A stretch of 64,000 nucleotides of DNA from Arthrobacter sp. UNC362MFTsu5.1 (lineage in GTDB: Bacteria; Actinomycetota; Actinomycetes; Actinomycetales; Micrococcaceae). The notes beneath the pieces were generated by a model, which was not told the DNA's origin, did not search any database, and saw only the letters and a program-made list of their open reading frames with translations. A program made the position numbers and the translations under genes. The DNA lies in NCBI RefSeq assembly GCF_000685965.1, contig NZ_JMLE01000009.1:119507-183506 (forward strand), read 5' to 3'. Shown here piece after piece: positions 1-8,248 of the stretch (the first letter of the stretch is position 1; every line of letters starts with the position of its first letter).

Positions 1-1344
1 GCGCCGGCCGAAGTGCTGGACATCATGGAGGCCAACCGGACCATGAGCCAGACGGAATCGGCAGCACTCGAATGCGAGACCCTGGCCGGACTCATGCAGA
101 CCGACGAATTCCGCTCCACGGTGTACGCCTTCCTGGACCTCGTCCAAAAGCGTTCCAAGCGCCCGGCGGGGGCACCTGACCGCAAGCTGGCCCGGCCGGT
201 GACCAAGGTGGGCGTGGTGGGCGCAGGCCTGATGGCCAGCCAGCTGGCGCTGCTCTTCGCCCGGCAGCTGAAGGTGCCGGTGGTCATGACGGACATCGAC
301 CAGGACCGCGTGGACAAGGGTGTGGGCTACGTCCACGCCGAAGTGGACAAGATGCTCGCGAAGAAGCGGCTCAGTGCTGACGCCGCCAACCGCACCAAGG
401 CACTTGTGACGGGCTCGGTTTCCAAGGCGGCGTTCGCCGACGCCGACTTCGTCATCGAGGCCGTGTTTGAGGAACTGAACGTCAAGAAGCAGGTGTTCGC
501 GGAGGTGGAGGCGATTGTCTCCCCCGAGTGCATCCTGGCCACGAACACGTCCTCACTGTCTGTCACTGCCATGGCTGAGGACCTGAAGCACCCTGAGCGT
601 CTGGTGGGCTTCCACTTCTTCAACCCGGTGGCCGTGATGCCGCTGCTGGAGATCGTCCGGGCGCCAAAGACCGACGACGCCGTGCTGGCCACCGCGTTCG
701 AACTTGCCAAGGGCCTGAAGAAGACCGCCGTCCTGGTCAAGGACGCCGCCGCGTTTGTGGTCAACCGCATCCTGCTGCGCCTCATGGGCGAAGTGACCGC
801 GGCGTTCGACGAGGGAACTCCGGCGGACGTGGCCGACAACGCGCTGCGGACCATGGGGCTGCCCATGACGCCGTTTACGCTCGGTGCGATGGTTGGCCTG
901 CCCGTGGCGCAGCACGTGCAGGAATCCCTGCATGCCGCGTTCGGGGACCGCTTCAGCGTTTCGCAGAACCTGCAAAAGCTGATCGACAACGGCGTAAAAT
1001 CCATCTGGGCCCTGCAGAACGGGGTGCCGGAAAAGGGACCGGACGGAAAGCCGTTCATCCCCGCCGACACGCTGGCGCTGCTGTCCTTCGGCACCTCCCC
1101 CTCCACCGGGGAGGAAGTCCTCCGCCGCACGCAGGATGCGCTGGCGGAGGAAATCGGACTCATGCTGGAAGAAGGCGTGGTGGCAGGTCCGGAAGACATC
1201 GACCTCTGCATGATCCTCGGAGCCGGCTGGCCGATGTTCCTCGGGGGCATCACCCCCTACCTGGACCGCGTCGGGGCCTCCGAACGGGTCAACGGCAGGA
1301 AGTTCCTCGCTCCCGGCGTAGCCTCCGCGGCAGTTCCGGCCTAG
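1..1344 (+). CDS. 3-hydroxyacyl-CoA dehydrogenase (multifunctional beta-oxidation protein), 3' part
   Basis: The reading frame is open from the first base, so the gene begins upstream; 447 residues are visible. The visible part is the NAD-dependent L-3-hydroxyacyl-CoA dehydrogenase half of a FadB/FadJ-type protein. The dinucleotide fold GAGLMA is near residue 75, NTSSL near 182, and the catalytic HFFNP motif has its His near 205. A second helical 3HCDH domain follows. The first 50 or so residues look like the tail of an enoyl-CoA hydratase domain, so the full protein probably hydrates enoyl-CoA and oxidises the 3-hydroxyacyl-CoA in fatty acid degradation. A thiolase gene usually precedes it, but that lies outside the window. 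A strong hairpin follows the stop codon. Confidence 0.93.
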   Translation, partial: APAEVLDIMEANRTMSQTESAALECETLAGLMQTDEFRSTVYAFLDLVQKRSKRPAGAPDRKLARPVTKVGVVGAGLMASQLALLFARQLKVPVVMTDIDQDRVDKGVGYVHAEVDKMLAKKRLSADAANRTKALVTGSVSKAAFADADFVIEAVFEELNVKKQVFAEVEAIVSPECILATNTSSLSVTAMAEDLKHPERLVGFHFFNPVAVMPLLEIVRAPKTDDAVLATAFELAKGLKKTAVLVKDAAAFVVNRILLRLMGEVTAAFDEGTPADVADNALRTMGLPMTPFTLGAMVGLPVAQHVQESLHAAFGDRFSVSQNLQKLIDNGVKSIWALQNGVPEKGPDGKPFIPADTLALLSFGTSPSTGEEVLRRTQDALAEEIGLMLEEGVVAGPEDIDLCMILGAGWPMFLGGITPYLDRVGASERVNGRKFLAPGVASAAVPA

Positions 1345-1385
1345 GGCCACGGGGCAGCAGTCCACCCCCACTGCCCAACCGACGG

Positions 1386-1426
1386 CGCCGCCGCCCGCAC
1401 CTTATCCGGTGCGGGCGGCGGCGTTT
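1386..1426 (+). terminator. hairpin terminator after the beta-oxidation gene
   Basis: Perfect 16-bp GC-rich stem (CGCCGCCGCCCGCACC and its complement) around the loop TTATCC, followed by a short TTT run. It lies 42 bases after the stop at 1344 and could also serve the opposing gene that ends at 1460. Confidence 0.75.
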
Positions 1427-1459
1427 CTGCGTTCGGTGCTGCTGCGTGTGAACGAGACG

Positions 1460-1954
1460 TCAGTCCACTGTGGCCGTATCGGGGTTGAAATAGGCCCTCG
1501 CAGACGGCGCCCAGAGAAGACCCGCTGCCACCAGGCCAAAGACGAACGGCAGGCCCGATGACGCCAGGACACCGAGCAACATCACCAGCATCTGGCCCAC
1601 GCCCGGAGCCCCGGGTTGGGTCTGGCTCGCCCACCCGGCCACCACGCTGAACCCCAGCATCGCCAGGCCCGCCAGTTGAAATCCCACGATGACGGGGCGC
1701 ACGCCCCGCTTCCCGCGACGGAGTGCCAGTGCGGCTACGATATCGGCCACACTCACCAGGAACGCGACCGACCACATGGCAAGGCCCGGCGCCGCGGTCC
1801 GCAGACTCACCATACCCAGCATTCCCAACAGGAAAAAGAGCCCTGCACCCGCCAACAGCGTTCCGAGGATGCCCACGATCAGCAGGATCCTGATGGCAGC
1901 CGTCACGGGTGCGGGCTTGTCCGTGACGACCGGCACCGGGGGCGTTGAACTCAT
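1460..1954 (-). CDS. small membrane protein of unknown function
   Basis: 164 residues beginning MSSTPPVPVVTDKP. About four hydrophobic helices are visible: residues about 18-45, 52-75, 87-110 and 120-145. No catalytic or binding motif is recognisable. The ATG at 1954 is preferred over the longer upstream reading because that extension overlaps the neighbouring ATPase gene in another frame. No good ribosome-binding site is present, but TAGGCT lies 7 bases upstream, which fits a leaderless mRNA. The gene is followed by the 1386-1426 hairpin and is probably monocistronic. Confidence 0.75.
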   Translation of the reverse strand: MSSTPPVPVVTDKPAPVTAAIRILLIVGILGTLLAGAGLFFLLGMLGMVSLRTAAPGLAMWSVAFLVSVADIVAALALRRGKRGVRPVIVGFQLAGLAMLGFSVVAGWASQTQPGAPGVGQMLVMLLGVLASSGLPFVFGLVAAGLLWAPSARAYFNPDTATVD

Positions 1955-1961
1955 AGCGGTA

Positions 1962-1967
1962 AGCCTA
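1962..1967 (-). promoter_or_regulatory. putative -10 box (TAGGCT), leaderless start
   Basis: TAGGCT on the minus strand ends 7 bases before the ATG at 1954. No Shine-Dalgarno sequence intervenes. The -35 region is not recognisable. Confidence 0.4.
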
Positions 1968-2012
1968 GGTGGCCGACAGAGGCGGCCGTAGGGCCGGAGT
2001 GCCCGGCAACAT

Positions 2013-3596
2013 TCAAACCTCCCGGAGCGTGCCGTCCCGCAGTTCGAGGACCCGGTGGGCCGTGGCCCGGGCATAGGCGAGCTCGTGCGTGACCATAACG
2101 ACGGCTGCACCACGCTCGGCCGCCGCGCCAAGCGCCTCATCCAGGCGTTCGAGGCCGTGGCGGTCCAGGCCCACGGTGGGCTCGTCCAGGGCGATGAGGA
2201 CCGGTTCCCGGGCCAGGACCGTGGCAAGGGCGAGGAGCCGCTGCCGGGACGCCGGAAGCTCATGCGGATGGGCCGCCAGCTGGTCACCGAGTCCGACGGC
2301 GGCCAGCGCCGCCCGCGCGGCCGCTTCCGCCGCCGCACCGACCTTCCGCTCCAGGCCAAACAGCACCTCGCGCAGTACCGTTCGCTCAAAGAGCTGGTCC
2401 CGCGGATGCTGGAAGAGCAGGCCCACCCGGTCCGCCACACGCCCCGTCGGAATGCCGGCGATGTCCTTGCCCTCGATCCGGACGGCCCCCCGCATTGGGC
2501 GGAGCAGGCCGTTGAGATGCCTCAGCAGCGTTGACTTGCCGGCTCCGTTCGGACCCGTCACGGCGACGACCTGTCCGGCAGCCACTGCGAGGCTGAGATC
2601 GCCCAGCCCGCCCGGACCCGTCTTTCCCCTGCCTGCCGGGTAGCCAAAACTGAGACGGTCCAGTTCCAGGACGGCAGCAGCGGGATTTTCCGTTCCGGGA
2701 CCGGCAGCGGCCAACTGCCGGTCAACGGTCCGGCAGCGCAGGCCGGAACCGTCGTCCGCCGGCGCGGGAACCACAACGCCGGACTGCAGCAGCGCGGGGC
2801 TGCCCGCCAGCTCGCCGGGGGTGCCGCGTGCGGTGACCGTGCCGCCGTCGAGCACCAGCCAGCGGGTGGCTGACATCGCCAGGTCGTCCACGGCCTGGCC
2901 CAGGACAACGACGGCGGTGCCGGCGTCCAGAAGCCGACGGACCAGCGCACGCACCGAGGCTGAGCCTGCGGCATCCAGCGAGCCCAGCGGTTCATCGAGC
3001 ACCAGCACTCCGGGGCGCGTCATGGCGGAACAGGCCACCGCGAGCCGCCGCAGTTCGCCGCCGGAGAGGGTGGCCGGATCGCGTTCCAGCAGCCCGGTCA
3101 GTCCGGCGGATTCGGCGGCACGCAACACCTCCGCGTGCATCAAGGTCCTGTCCATGCCCCGGTTCTCGAGGCCGAACGCCAGCTCCTCGGCCACTGTGGA
3201 CCCCACGGTGGACAACAGGGCTGCGGCATCCTGCGGCACGAACCCCACCTGATCGGACCAGAGGGCCGCGTCAATCCGTGGGTCGTCCGGCGTGCCGTGA
3301 AAAACGAGGGGCCCGCCGTCCCCCGGTGCCGCGTACCTGCCCGAATCAGACAGGTCGGAAGCACGCAGGTCGGAAGTACGCAGGTGCAGGCTGCCTTTGA
3401 ACTGTCCGGAGTTCCCGCCGGACAGCCAGCCGGCCAGCAGCCGGCCGAGGGTGGACTTGCCGCTGCCGGAACCGCCCAGCACGGCAGTGAGCGTACCCGG
3501 TGCCGCAACAACCTCGACGTCGTGGAGAACGGACGCGTCCTCGCCGTGATAGCTGAAGGCTTCAATCCGGGCCTCGAGCAGGGCCACACTCCTCAT
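2013..3596 (-). CDS. ECF transporter ATPase, two fused ATP-binding domains
   Basis: 527 residues with two ABC ATPase domains in one chain, serving as both EcfA subunits of an energy-coupling-factor importer at the inner face of the membrane. NBD1 has Walker A GGSGSGKST (41-49), signature LSGGE (177-181) and Walker B VLVLDEP, but Gln (near 234) where the H-loop His is expected. NBD2 has Walker A GPNGAGKST (348-356), Walker B LIALDEP and an H-loop His near 504, but ELPASRQRL (446-454) in place of LSGGQ. The predicted ATP sites are therefore one competent and one degenerate. The ATG at 3596 overlaps the ecfT stop as ATGA, showing translational coupling. It is the last gene of the nucleoside hydrolase/ECF unit. 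Confidence 0.93.
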   Translation of the reverse strand: MRSVALLEARIEAFSYHGEDASVLHDVEVVAAPGTLTAVLGGSGSGKSTLGRLLAGWLSGGNSGQFKGSLHLRTSDLRASDLSDSGRYAAPGDGGPLVFHGTPDDPRIDAALWSDQVGFVPQDAAALLSTVGSTVAEELAFGLENRGMDRTLMHAEVLRAAESAGLTGLLERDPATLSGGELRRLAVACSAMTRPGVLVLDEPLGSLDAAGSASVRALVRRLLDAGTAVVVLGQAVDDLAMSATRWLVLDGGTVTARGTPGELAGSPALLQSGVVVPAPADDGSGLRCRTVDRQLAAAGPGTENPAAAVLELDRLSFGYPAGRGKTGPGGLGDLSLAVAAGQVVAVTGPNGAGKSTLLRHLNGLLRPMRGAVRIEGKDIAGIPTGRVADRVGLLFQHPRDQLFERTVLREVLFGLERKVGAAAEAAARAALAAVGLGDQLAAHPHELPASRQRLLALATVLAREPVLIALDEPTVGLDRHGLERLDEALGAAAERGAAVVMVTHELAYARATAHRVLELRDGTLREV

Positions 3597-4414
3597 CCCG
3601 GCACTCCGCCTGGCCACAGCATTGCGAACCCCTGGAGCGGGAACCCCGGGAGCTCGGGCCACTGTCCGGAGAGCCGCAGCGCCACCGCGGCTGCGGCCAG
3701 CAGCAGGGCGACGGCCCGGAATGCCCGTTGGGCAGCAGTATCCGGCACGTCCCGGTAGCTGGTGCGGGTCCGGCTGCCGTTGAAGCCCCGGGCATCCAGC
3801 GCCTGTGCCCGCTCACCGGCATCCTCGATGAGCGAGAGGACCAGCGGAACCATCTGCAGCCGGGCGGCCGCCAGCCGCCGCAGCGGTCCGCCTCCCAGCA
3901 CCAGTCCCCGGGATTCCTGGGCCTGCCGGATCCGCGCCAGCTTTCGGCTGATGGCCGGTGCCAGCGTCAGGGTGGATGCCAGGACGTAGCCGAACTGCGG
4001 GGGCACGCGCCGCGCCGCCATCACCGCCACCAGGTCCGGCACACGGACGGTGAACGAAAAGAGCAGGAAGACCATGACGTATGCGGCCGTCCGCGCACCC
4101 ATGTCCAGCGCGAAACCCAGGCCCTCCGCCGTGACCCTGGCTGCGCCCCAGTCCGCCAGGACCGTCCTGCCCTCGGGAAAGAACAGCCCGTGCATGACCA
4201 GAAGCGACAGCCAGAACGGTGCCAGGATCACCGCGGCCGCCGGCGCCAGCCGGCCGGCCACCCCGGACCGCACTGCCAGCATCGCGCAGGCGAGGGCAAC
4301 GGCGAGGGAAACGGCCCAGCTGGACACCGCCGTCGTGATTGCTGCGGCCGCGACGGCAGCGGCGAGTGCGGTCAGGGGGTTGGGCGCGGCGGGAGGGTTC
4401 AGTCGGGCAGGCAC
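3593..4414 (-). CDS. ECF transporter transmembrane component EcfT
   Basis: 273 residues from a GTG start. An N-terminal set of membrane helices (about 13-125) is followed by a cytoplasmic helical region carrying the two EcfT coupling motifs, ESRG (167-170) and DARG (207-210). In known ECF transporters these dock onto the two ATPase subunits. A last helix lies near 233-250. The GTG at 4414 was chosen because it begins 4 bases after the S-component stop, and longer reading would overlap that gene. The stop overlaps the ATPase start. Together with the genes on either side it makes a complete dedicated (group I style) ECF importer. Confidence 0.9.
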   Translation of the reverse strand: MPARLNPPAAPNPLTALAAAVAAAAITTAVSSWAVSLAVALACAMLAVRSGVAGRLAPAAAVILAPFWLSLLVMHGLFFPEGRTVLADWGAARVTAEGLGFALDMGARTAAYVMVFLLFSFTVRVPDLVAVMAARRVPPQFGYVLASTLTLAPAISRKLARIRQAQESRGLVLGGGPLRRLAAARLQMVPLVLSLIEDAGERAQALDARGFNGSRTRTSYRDVPDTAAQRAFRAVALLLAAAAVALRLSGQWPELPGFPLQGFAMLWPGGVPG

Positions 4415-4418
4415 GGAA

Positions 4419-5240
4419 TCAGGCGTCCGGCGCTTCCCGCTTCTTGCCTGCGAGCACGTTGAAGCGGCGGACGAAGGCGAACTGCAGCGTGGTCCGGCGC
4501 GGCAGCGCGTACGCCAGTATCGCGACGACGGCGAAGACAATGGCCTTGTCCATGGGGTCCGAAATGAGCGCCTGCTTGGTGATGGCCGCCAGCAGGGTAT
4601 CGCCCATGGCCCGGAAAGCGCTGACAATCGCGCCGGTCCCGACACCGGAGGTGCCGCCGAAGACGAAAGCCGCGATCGGTGCGGAGACGACGCCGGCCAG
4701 GATGCCCGTCACGAAGCCTGCCACCGGGGCCAGGTAGAAGCGGCGGAACAGCCCGTAGCGGGCGGCGAGGCCCGCCAGGAAACCGATGAGCGCCGCACCG
4801 GCGGCGAAGGGCAGCACGGTGGGGTTGATGAAGGACCACACGACGCTGCTGAGGGCGCCCGTTGCGGCTCCGGCGGCCGGACCGGCCAGGACGGCAATGA
4901 GCACTGTGCCGATCGCGTCGAAGTAGAACGGCAGTCCGGTGGAGCCCATGATCTGCCCGAGGGCGATGTTGAGGACGAGTGCCACCGGAATCAGCACGAG
5001 TGTGGAGGTGGGGAGGGTGGGGAGCACACCGATGATCAGGAGGATGGCTCCCAGCAGGAAACCGCCCAGGGCCACGAGGGTGGATCCGCCCGCCAACCCG
5101 TTGGTGATGTCCGCGGGCTGCGTCAGGACGAGGAAAATGAAGGTTGCCGCAATGGACACCGCACCAAGGATTTCAAGCAGGCGGCGGTTGCGGACCGCCG
5201 CCTGTCCAGGGGCGGGCAGGGTCCGGGATTGCTGTGACAT
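4419..5240 (-). CDS. ECF transporter substrate-binding (S) component
   Basis: 273-residue hydrophobic protein starting MSQQSRTLPAPGQ with seven or more membrane segments, including a conserved-looking stretch around FYFDAIGTVLIAVLAGP (residues about 115-135). It is longer than vitamin-type S components, which are usually about 180-200 residues. The ATG at 5240 has AAAGGA about 7 bases upstream, which decides the start against the longer reading. The S component sets substrate specificity. The family alone does not reveal the ligand, but the nucleoside hydrolase just upstream suggests a nucleoside. That substrate call is inference. Confidence 0.82.
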   Translation of the reverse strand: MSQQSRTLPAPGQAAVRNRRLLEILGAVSIAATFIFLVLTQPADITNGLAGGSTLVALGGFLLGAILLIIGVLPTLPTSTLVLIPVALVLNIALGQIMGSTGLPFYFDAIGTVLIAVLAGPAAGAATGALSSVVWSFINPTVLPFAAGAALIGFLAGLAARYGLFRRFYLAPVAGFVTGILAGVVSAPIAAFVFGGTSGVGTGAIVSAFRAMGDTLLAAITKQALISDPMDKAIVFAVVAILAYALPRRTTLQFAFVRRFNVLAGKKREAPDA

Positions 5241-5272
5241 GGCTGTTCCTTTGGCTGTGGGCTGCGTTCCTC

Positions 5273-5338
5273 GGGTACACGGACTTGGGTACACCGGTAC
5301 CGGGATCGGCAAACGTGCGCCTATGTCACCTCGGCGCA
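5273..5338 (-). promoter_or_regulatory. structured leader between nucleoside hydrolase and ECF S genes
   Basis: The 107-base gap holds a hairpin at 5316-5338 (TGCGCC / GGCGCA arms, 11-base loop) and two direct GTGTACCC copies (minus strand; 5273-5280 and 5287-5294) flanking a 6-base spacer. These could be an operator or part of an RNA switch. I could not match them to a known riboswitch class. Confidence 0.35.
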
Positions 5339-5347
5339 GCTACCATC

Positions 5348-6370
5348 TTAGGGCAGTCGCCCTGCCAGCGCCCCCACTGATTCGATGAGCTCATCAAAGC
5401 ACTGCTTCGGATTGTTCGACATCACAATCCGGGCGTTGGGCGGCAGGCCCCACAGCCCCCGGTAGTCCGCCACGGTGGTGCCCATCAGCAGCGGGGATAC
5501 GGTTTCGACGTCCACCGTGGCCAGCGCAGTGGCCACGTCCGTCCGCCCCACCGCCACGCAGGCGGCGAAAGCGTCGTGCACGTGGGCCACGAAGCCCTGG
5601 TCGTAGAGCCGATGGAACTCCATGTAGAAACGGATGGCGTCCGAGAGGCACGCCACCAAGGGGTTTCCGGATGTGCTGCGGAGCCCCTCAGGCTGGTCCG
5701 GAAGGACGGGTTCCGGACCGGCGCCCGCGGCCTCGGCCAGGCGCTGCAGGTGTTCGGGCCGCATCTCGATCAGTTCGGTGGTCTCCAGCGCGCACACCAC
5801 CGGCAGCTTGTCCTCCGGGAGTCCCCGGTAGGCGGCAAACACTTCCTTCGCGGCGTGCGGATCGACCGAAACGTTCCATTCTGCCGTCGGGGTGGTGTTG
5901 CCCTGGTAGTAGAAGCAGCCGCCCATGATCACCAGCCCCTTGAGCAGGTGCGGCAGGTCCGGTTCCCGGCGGAGGGCCAGGGCAAAGTTGGTCAGCGGAC
6001 CGGTGATGAGTCCGGTGATCTCGCCGGGGTGCTTGCGCACCTCGTCCACCCAGACGTCGACGGCGTGCCGGGCCGAGATCTGTTGTGCGGGCGGCGGCAG
6101 TTCCGCGTAGCCGATCCCCTGCGGCCCGTGGGTTTCCTCAGTGGTGACAAGCGGGATTTCCAGCGGCACTTCAGCGCCGATGGCCACCTCGATTCCCGGC
6201 TTGCCACATAGCTCCAGGAGGGCCAGGTTGTTGAGCGCCACCTGCCGGGCGCCCACGTTTCCTGCGGTGCAGGTGATGGCATGCACCCGGACTTCGGGGC
6301 GGGACAGGAGGTACACCAGGGCCAGGGCGTCGTCGATCCCGGTGTCCACGTCCATCAGGACTGAATGCAT
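5348..6370 (-). CDS. nucleoside hydrolase (inosine/uridine-preferring family)
   Basis: 340 residues. The N-terminus carries the family signature DVDTGIDDALAL (residues 7-18), whose aspartates bind the catalytic Ca2+ and activate water. A C-terminal HVHDAFA segment near residue 265 supplies the conserved His-Asp. The enzyme hydrolyses the N-glycosidic bond of ribonucleosides to free base and ribose. Purine versus pyrimidine preference cannot be read. The start codon overlaps the stop of the aldo/keto reductase (TGATG), so the two are co-translated. An ECF importer follows, giving a plausible import-and-cleave salvage unit. Confidence 0.93.
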   Translation of the reverse strand: MHSVLMDVDTGIDDALALVYLLSRPEVRVHAITCTAGNVGARQVALNNLALLELCGKPGIEVAIGAEVPLEIPLVTTEETHGPQGIGYAELPPPAQQISARHAVDVWVDEVRKHPGEITGLITGPLTNFALALRREPDLPHLLKGLVIMGGCFYYQGNTTPTAEWNVSVDPHAAKEVFAAYRGLPEDKLPVVCALETTELIEMRPEHLQRLAEAAGAGPEPVLPDQPEGLRSTSGNPLVACLSDAIRFYMEFHRLYDQGFVAHVHDAFAACVAVGRTDVATALATVDVETVSPLLMGTTVADYRGLWGLPPNARIVMSNNPKQCFDELIESVGALAGRLP

Positions 6371-7347
6371 CAGAAGAGTGCCACCTTGGGCGCACGGGGG
6401 AAGATCTCATCGAGCCGGGCAAGTTCGTCGGCAGCAGGCACCCAGGCCACGGCGGCGGCGTTCTCGCGGACCTGTTCCGGCTTCGTGGCGCCCGCGATCA
6501 CGCTGCTGACGGACGGCTGGGCCGCCAGCCAGGAGAACGCCACCTGAATTTCGGTGAGGTTGCGCTCTGCGGCGAACGCGCTGAACTTCTCCAGCTGGTC
6601 CCAGTCGGCGTCGTGGACCAGGTTGGTGCGGGTGTGGCTGAGGCGGGAGCCTTCCGGAGCTTTGCCGGGCGCATACTTGCCGGTCAGCAGTCCGTTGGCC
6701 AGCGGGAAGTAGGGCAGCACGCCCAGGCCGTAGGCTTCTGCGGCGGGCGTGATTTCGGCTTCTGCGCGGCGGTCCAGCAGGTTGTAGTGGTTCTGGGTGG
6801 ACACAAAGCGAGAACCTCCGCGGGCGCGGGCAACGAATTCGGCCTCGGCCACCTGCCAGCCGGCCCGGTTGGAGTGCCCGAGGTAGCGGACCTTGCCGCT
6901 GGTGACGAGGTCGTCCAGGGCGGCAAGTGTCTCGTCGATGGGCGTCAGCGGGTCCGGGGTGTGGAACTGGTAGAGGTCGATCCAGTCGGTGCCGAGCCGC
7001 CGCAGCGAGGCTTCGGCGGCCTTGACGATGTAGCGCCGTGATCCGCGGGCCCCGAAGTCGTTGCCGTTGGCTCCGCGCATGTCCATGCCGAACTTCGTGG
7101 CCACAATAGCGTCACCGCGCCGGCCTGCAAGGGCTTTGCCCAGCATGGTCTCGCTGAGTCCGGGCTCCCGGCCGTAGGTGTCCGCGACGTCAAAGAGCGT
7201 AATGCCGGCGTCCAGGGCGGCATGCACGACGGCGTCGGTCCCCTCCTGCGACTCCGTCACGGTATTGGCCCGGCCGAGATTGTTGCAGCCGAGGCCAACA
7301 ACGGAGACGGTCAATCCGGATTTTCCAAGGCGGCGGTATTCAGTCAT
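6370..7347 (-). CDS. aldo/keto reductase
   Basis: 325-residue TIM-barrel oxidoreductase, NADPH-dependent by family. The catalytic tetrad is visible: Asp and Tyr in FDVADTYG (near residues 53-60), Lys in VATKFG (near 83) and His in DLYQFHTPD (near 128). The C-terminal VIAGATKPEQVREN segment is the usual cofactor phosphate-binding region. It is the first gene of the nucleoside hydrolase/ECF unit, and its stop overlaps the next start. The substrate is unknown; reduction of a sugar aldehyde released downstream of nucleoside cleavage is only a guess. A TAGGCT box 6 bases upstream of the ATG suggests a leaderless message. Confidence 0.93.
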   Translation of the reverse strand: MTEYRRLGKSGLTVSVVGLGCNNLGRANTVTESQEGTDAVVHAALDAGITLFDVADTYGREPGLSETMLGKALAGRRGDAIVATKFGMDMRGANGNDFGARGSRRYIVKAAEASLRRLGTDWIDLYQFHTPDPLTPIDETLAALDDLVTSGKVRYLGHSNRAGWQVAEAEFVARARGGSRFVSTQNHYNLLDRRAEAEITPAAEAYGLGVLPYFPLANGLLTGKYAPGKAPEGSRLSHTRTNLVHDADWDQLEKFSAFAAERNLTEIQVAFSWLAAQPSVSSVIAGATKPEQVRENAAAVAWVPAADELARLDEIFPRAPKVALF

Positions 7348-7353
7348 GAATTC

Positions 7354-7359
7354 AGCCTA
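7354..7359 (-). promoter_or_regulatory. putative -10 box (TAGGCT) of the aldo/keto reductase-ECF unit
   Basis: TAGGCT on the minus strand ends 6 bases before the ATG at 7347 with no Shine-Dalgarno sequence between. Confidence 0.42.
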
Positions 7360-7375
7360 TAACGGCCGCAATACA

Positions 7376-7411
7376 GGTCCGGACGCAGCCCTTCGGGGCT
7401 GCGTCCGGACC
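7376..7411 (-). terminator. hairpin terminator after the dxs unit
   Basis: Perfect 16-bp stem (GGTCCGGACGCAGCCC and complement) closed by a TTCG tetraloop. It lies 24 bases beyond the stop of the HhH protein gene. The T-run is poor, but the stem is very stable. Confidence 0.75.
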
Positions 7412-7434
7412 GTGGCCGGAGGCCGGAAGCCGTG

Positions 7435-7653
7435 TCAGGTGGCGGGGAACTCGAGTCCGTGCTCGTCCATGGCGTCCTGGAGCTGTGCCATGGTCTTGAC
7501 GCCCATTCCGTGCAACTTCAACAATTCCCGCTGGGGGTACTGGACCACCTGTTCCAAGGTTTCCAGCCCCGCGTGGGCCATGGCCCGGCGGGCAGGCGCG
7601 CCGATTCCGCGGGGAATCGGGGTGTGGCCTGGTTGAACGGATTTTGGCGCCAT
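7435..7653 (-). CDS. small helix-hairpin-helix protein resembling the RNA polymerase alpha C-terminal domain
   Basis: 72 residues. Two helix-hairpin-helix motifs fill the protein: IPRGIGAPARRAM near residues 13-25 and LLKLHGMGVKTMAQLQ near 44-59. The second looks like the DNA-contacting part of alpha-CTD. Such stand-alone HhH proteins can bind DNA or partner proteins, but no function is established for this one. The ATG at 7653 has GGGAGG about 8 bases upstream. It is the last gene of the dxs unit, 34 bases after the unknown protein gene, and the terminator follows. Confidence 0.82.
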   Translation of the reverse strand: MAPKSVQPGHTPIPRGIGAPARRAMAHAGLETLEQVVQYPQRELLKLHGMGVKTMAQLQDAMDEHGLEFPAT

Positions 7654-7687
7654 AGCGGTTGCCTCCCAGTCAGTCGGTTGCCCCCTC

Positions 7688-8248
7688 TTAGAGAGTAAAG
7701 CCCGAAGCCGGTTTCGGCGAGTGCTTCAGCTTAAAGGCCTCTGGTGCCCCGAACGGCGCAGCCCCGATGCTGAGCTTGGTGAAGTCCAGGTCCTCGCCGC
7801 GGATGCAGACTTTGATGGCATTGACGGCCTTGTTGACGTCGGGGCAGAGGCAAAAGATGTTGAGTTTGGCATCGCCGAATTCTGACCGCTCCACGGTGCC
7901 GAGTCCGCGCCAGGCAAGGTGGCTGATGAGGGCGTCCTTGGCCTTTTCCTCCAGGTAGCGGTCACGGTCGGTGCCGTCCTTGGTTTTCAGTGCGTACTGC
8001 GCAACCACCCAGAACTGCTCTTCGTCGGCAATCTCGGCGTAGCCGTCCTCGGCGCACTGCACCGCGAAGGCGTCCATGAGGCCTTCGGCGGCTCCGGCAT
8101 CGGCGACGTCCGTTTCGTCCGTCTTGCTCTGGTGCCCGACCACGCCGTGGTTCATGACGAATTGGCTGTAGTCCTCATCGAACCAGGCTTCCCGGAACAG
8201 CAGGACCCCTTCGTCGTCTCGTTTGTAGACCCTGATAATTCCGCTCAT
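7688..8248 (-). CDS. conserved-looking protein of unknown function
   Basis: 186 residues beginning [15 protein letters not shown] do not recognise a family. It is acidic in its first half, with no signal peptide or membrane helix. It has two cysteines close together (FCLCPD, near residue 137) and a basic Lys-rich C-terminus (FKLKHSPKP). The ATG at 8248 overlaps the DUF402 stop as ATGA, so it is translated together with that gene. The longer upstream reading is a shadow of DUF402. Its position between a DUF402 protein and an HhH protein would fit a nucleic acid-related role, but that is only context. Confidence 0.75.
   Translation of the reverse strand: MSGIIRVYKRDDEGVLLFREAWFDEDYSQFVMNHGVVGHQSKTDETDVADAGAAEGLMDAFAVQCAEDGYAEIADEEQFWVVAQYALKTKDGTDRDRYLEEKAKDALISHLAWRGLGTVERSEFGDAKLNIFCLCPDVNKAVNAIKVCIRGEDLDFTKLSIGAAPFGAPEAFKLKHSPKPASGFTL

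Noticed and set aside
5241..5347. TPP riboswitch before the ECF S component
   Set aside because: The conserved CTGAGA and ACCTGATC elements are absent on the coding strand.
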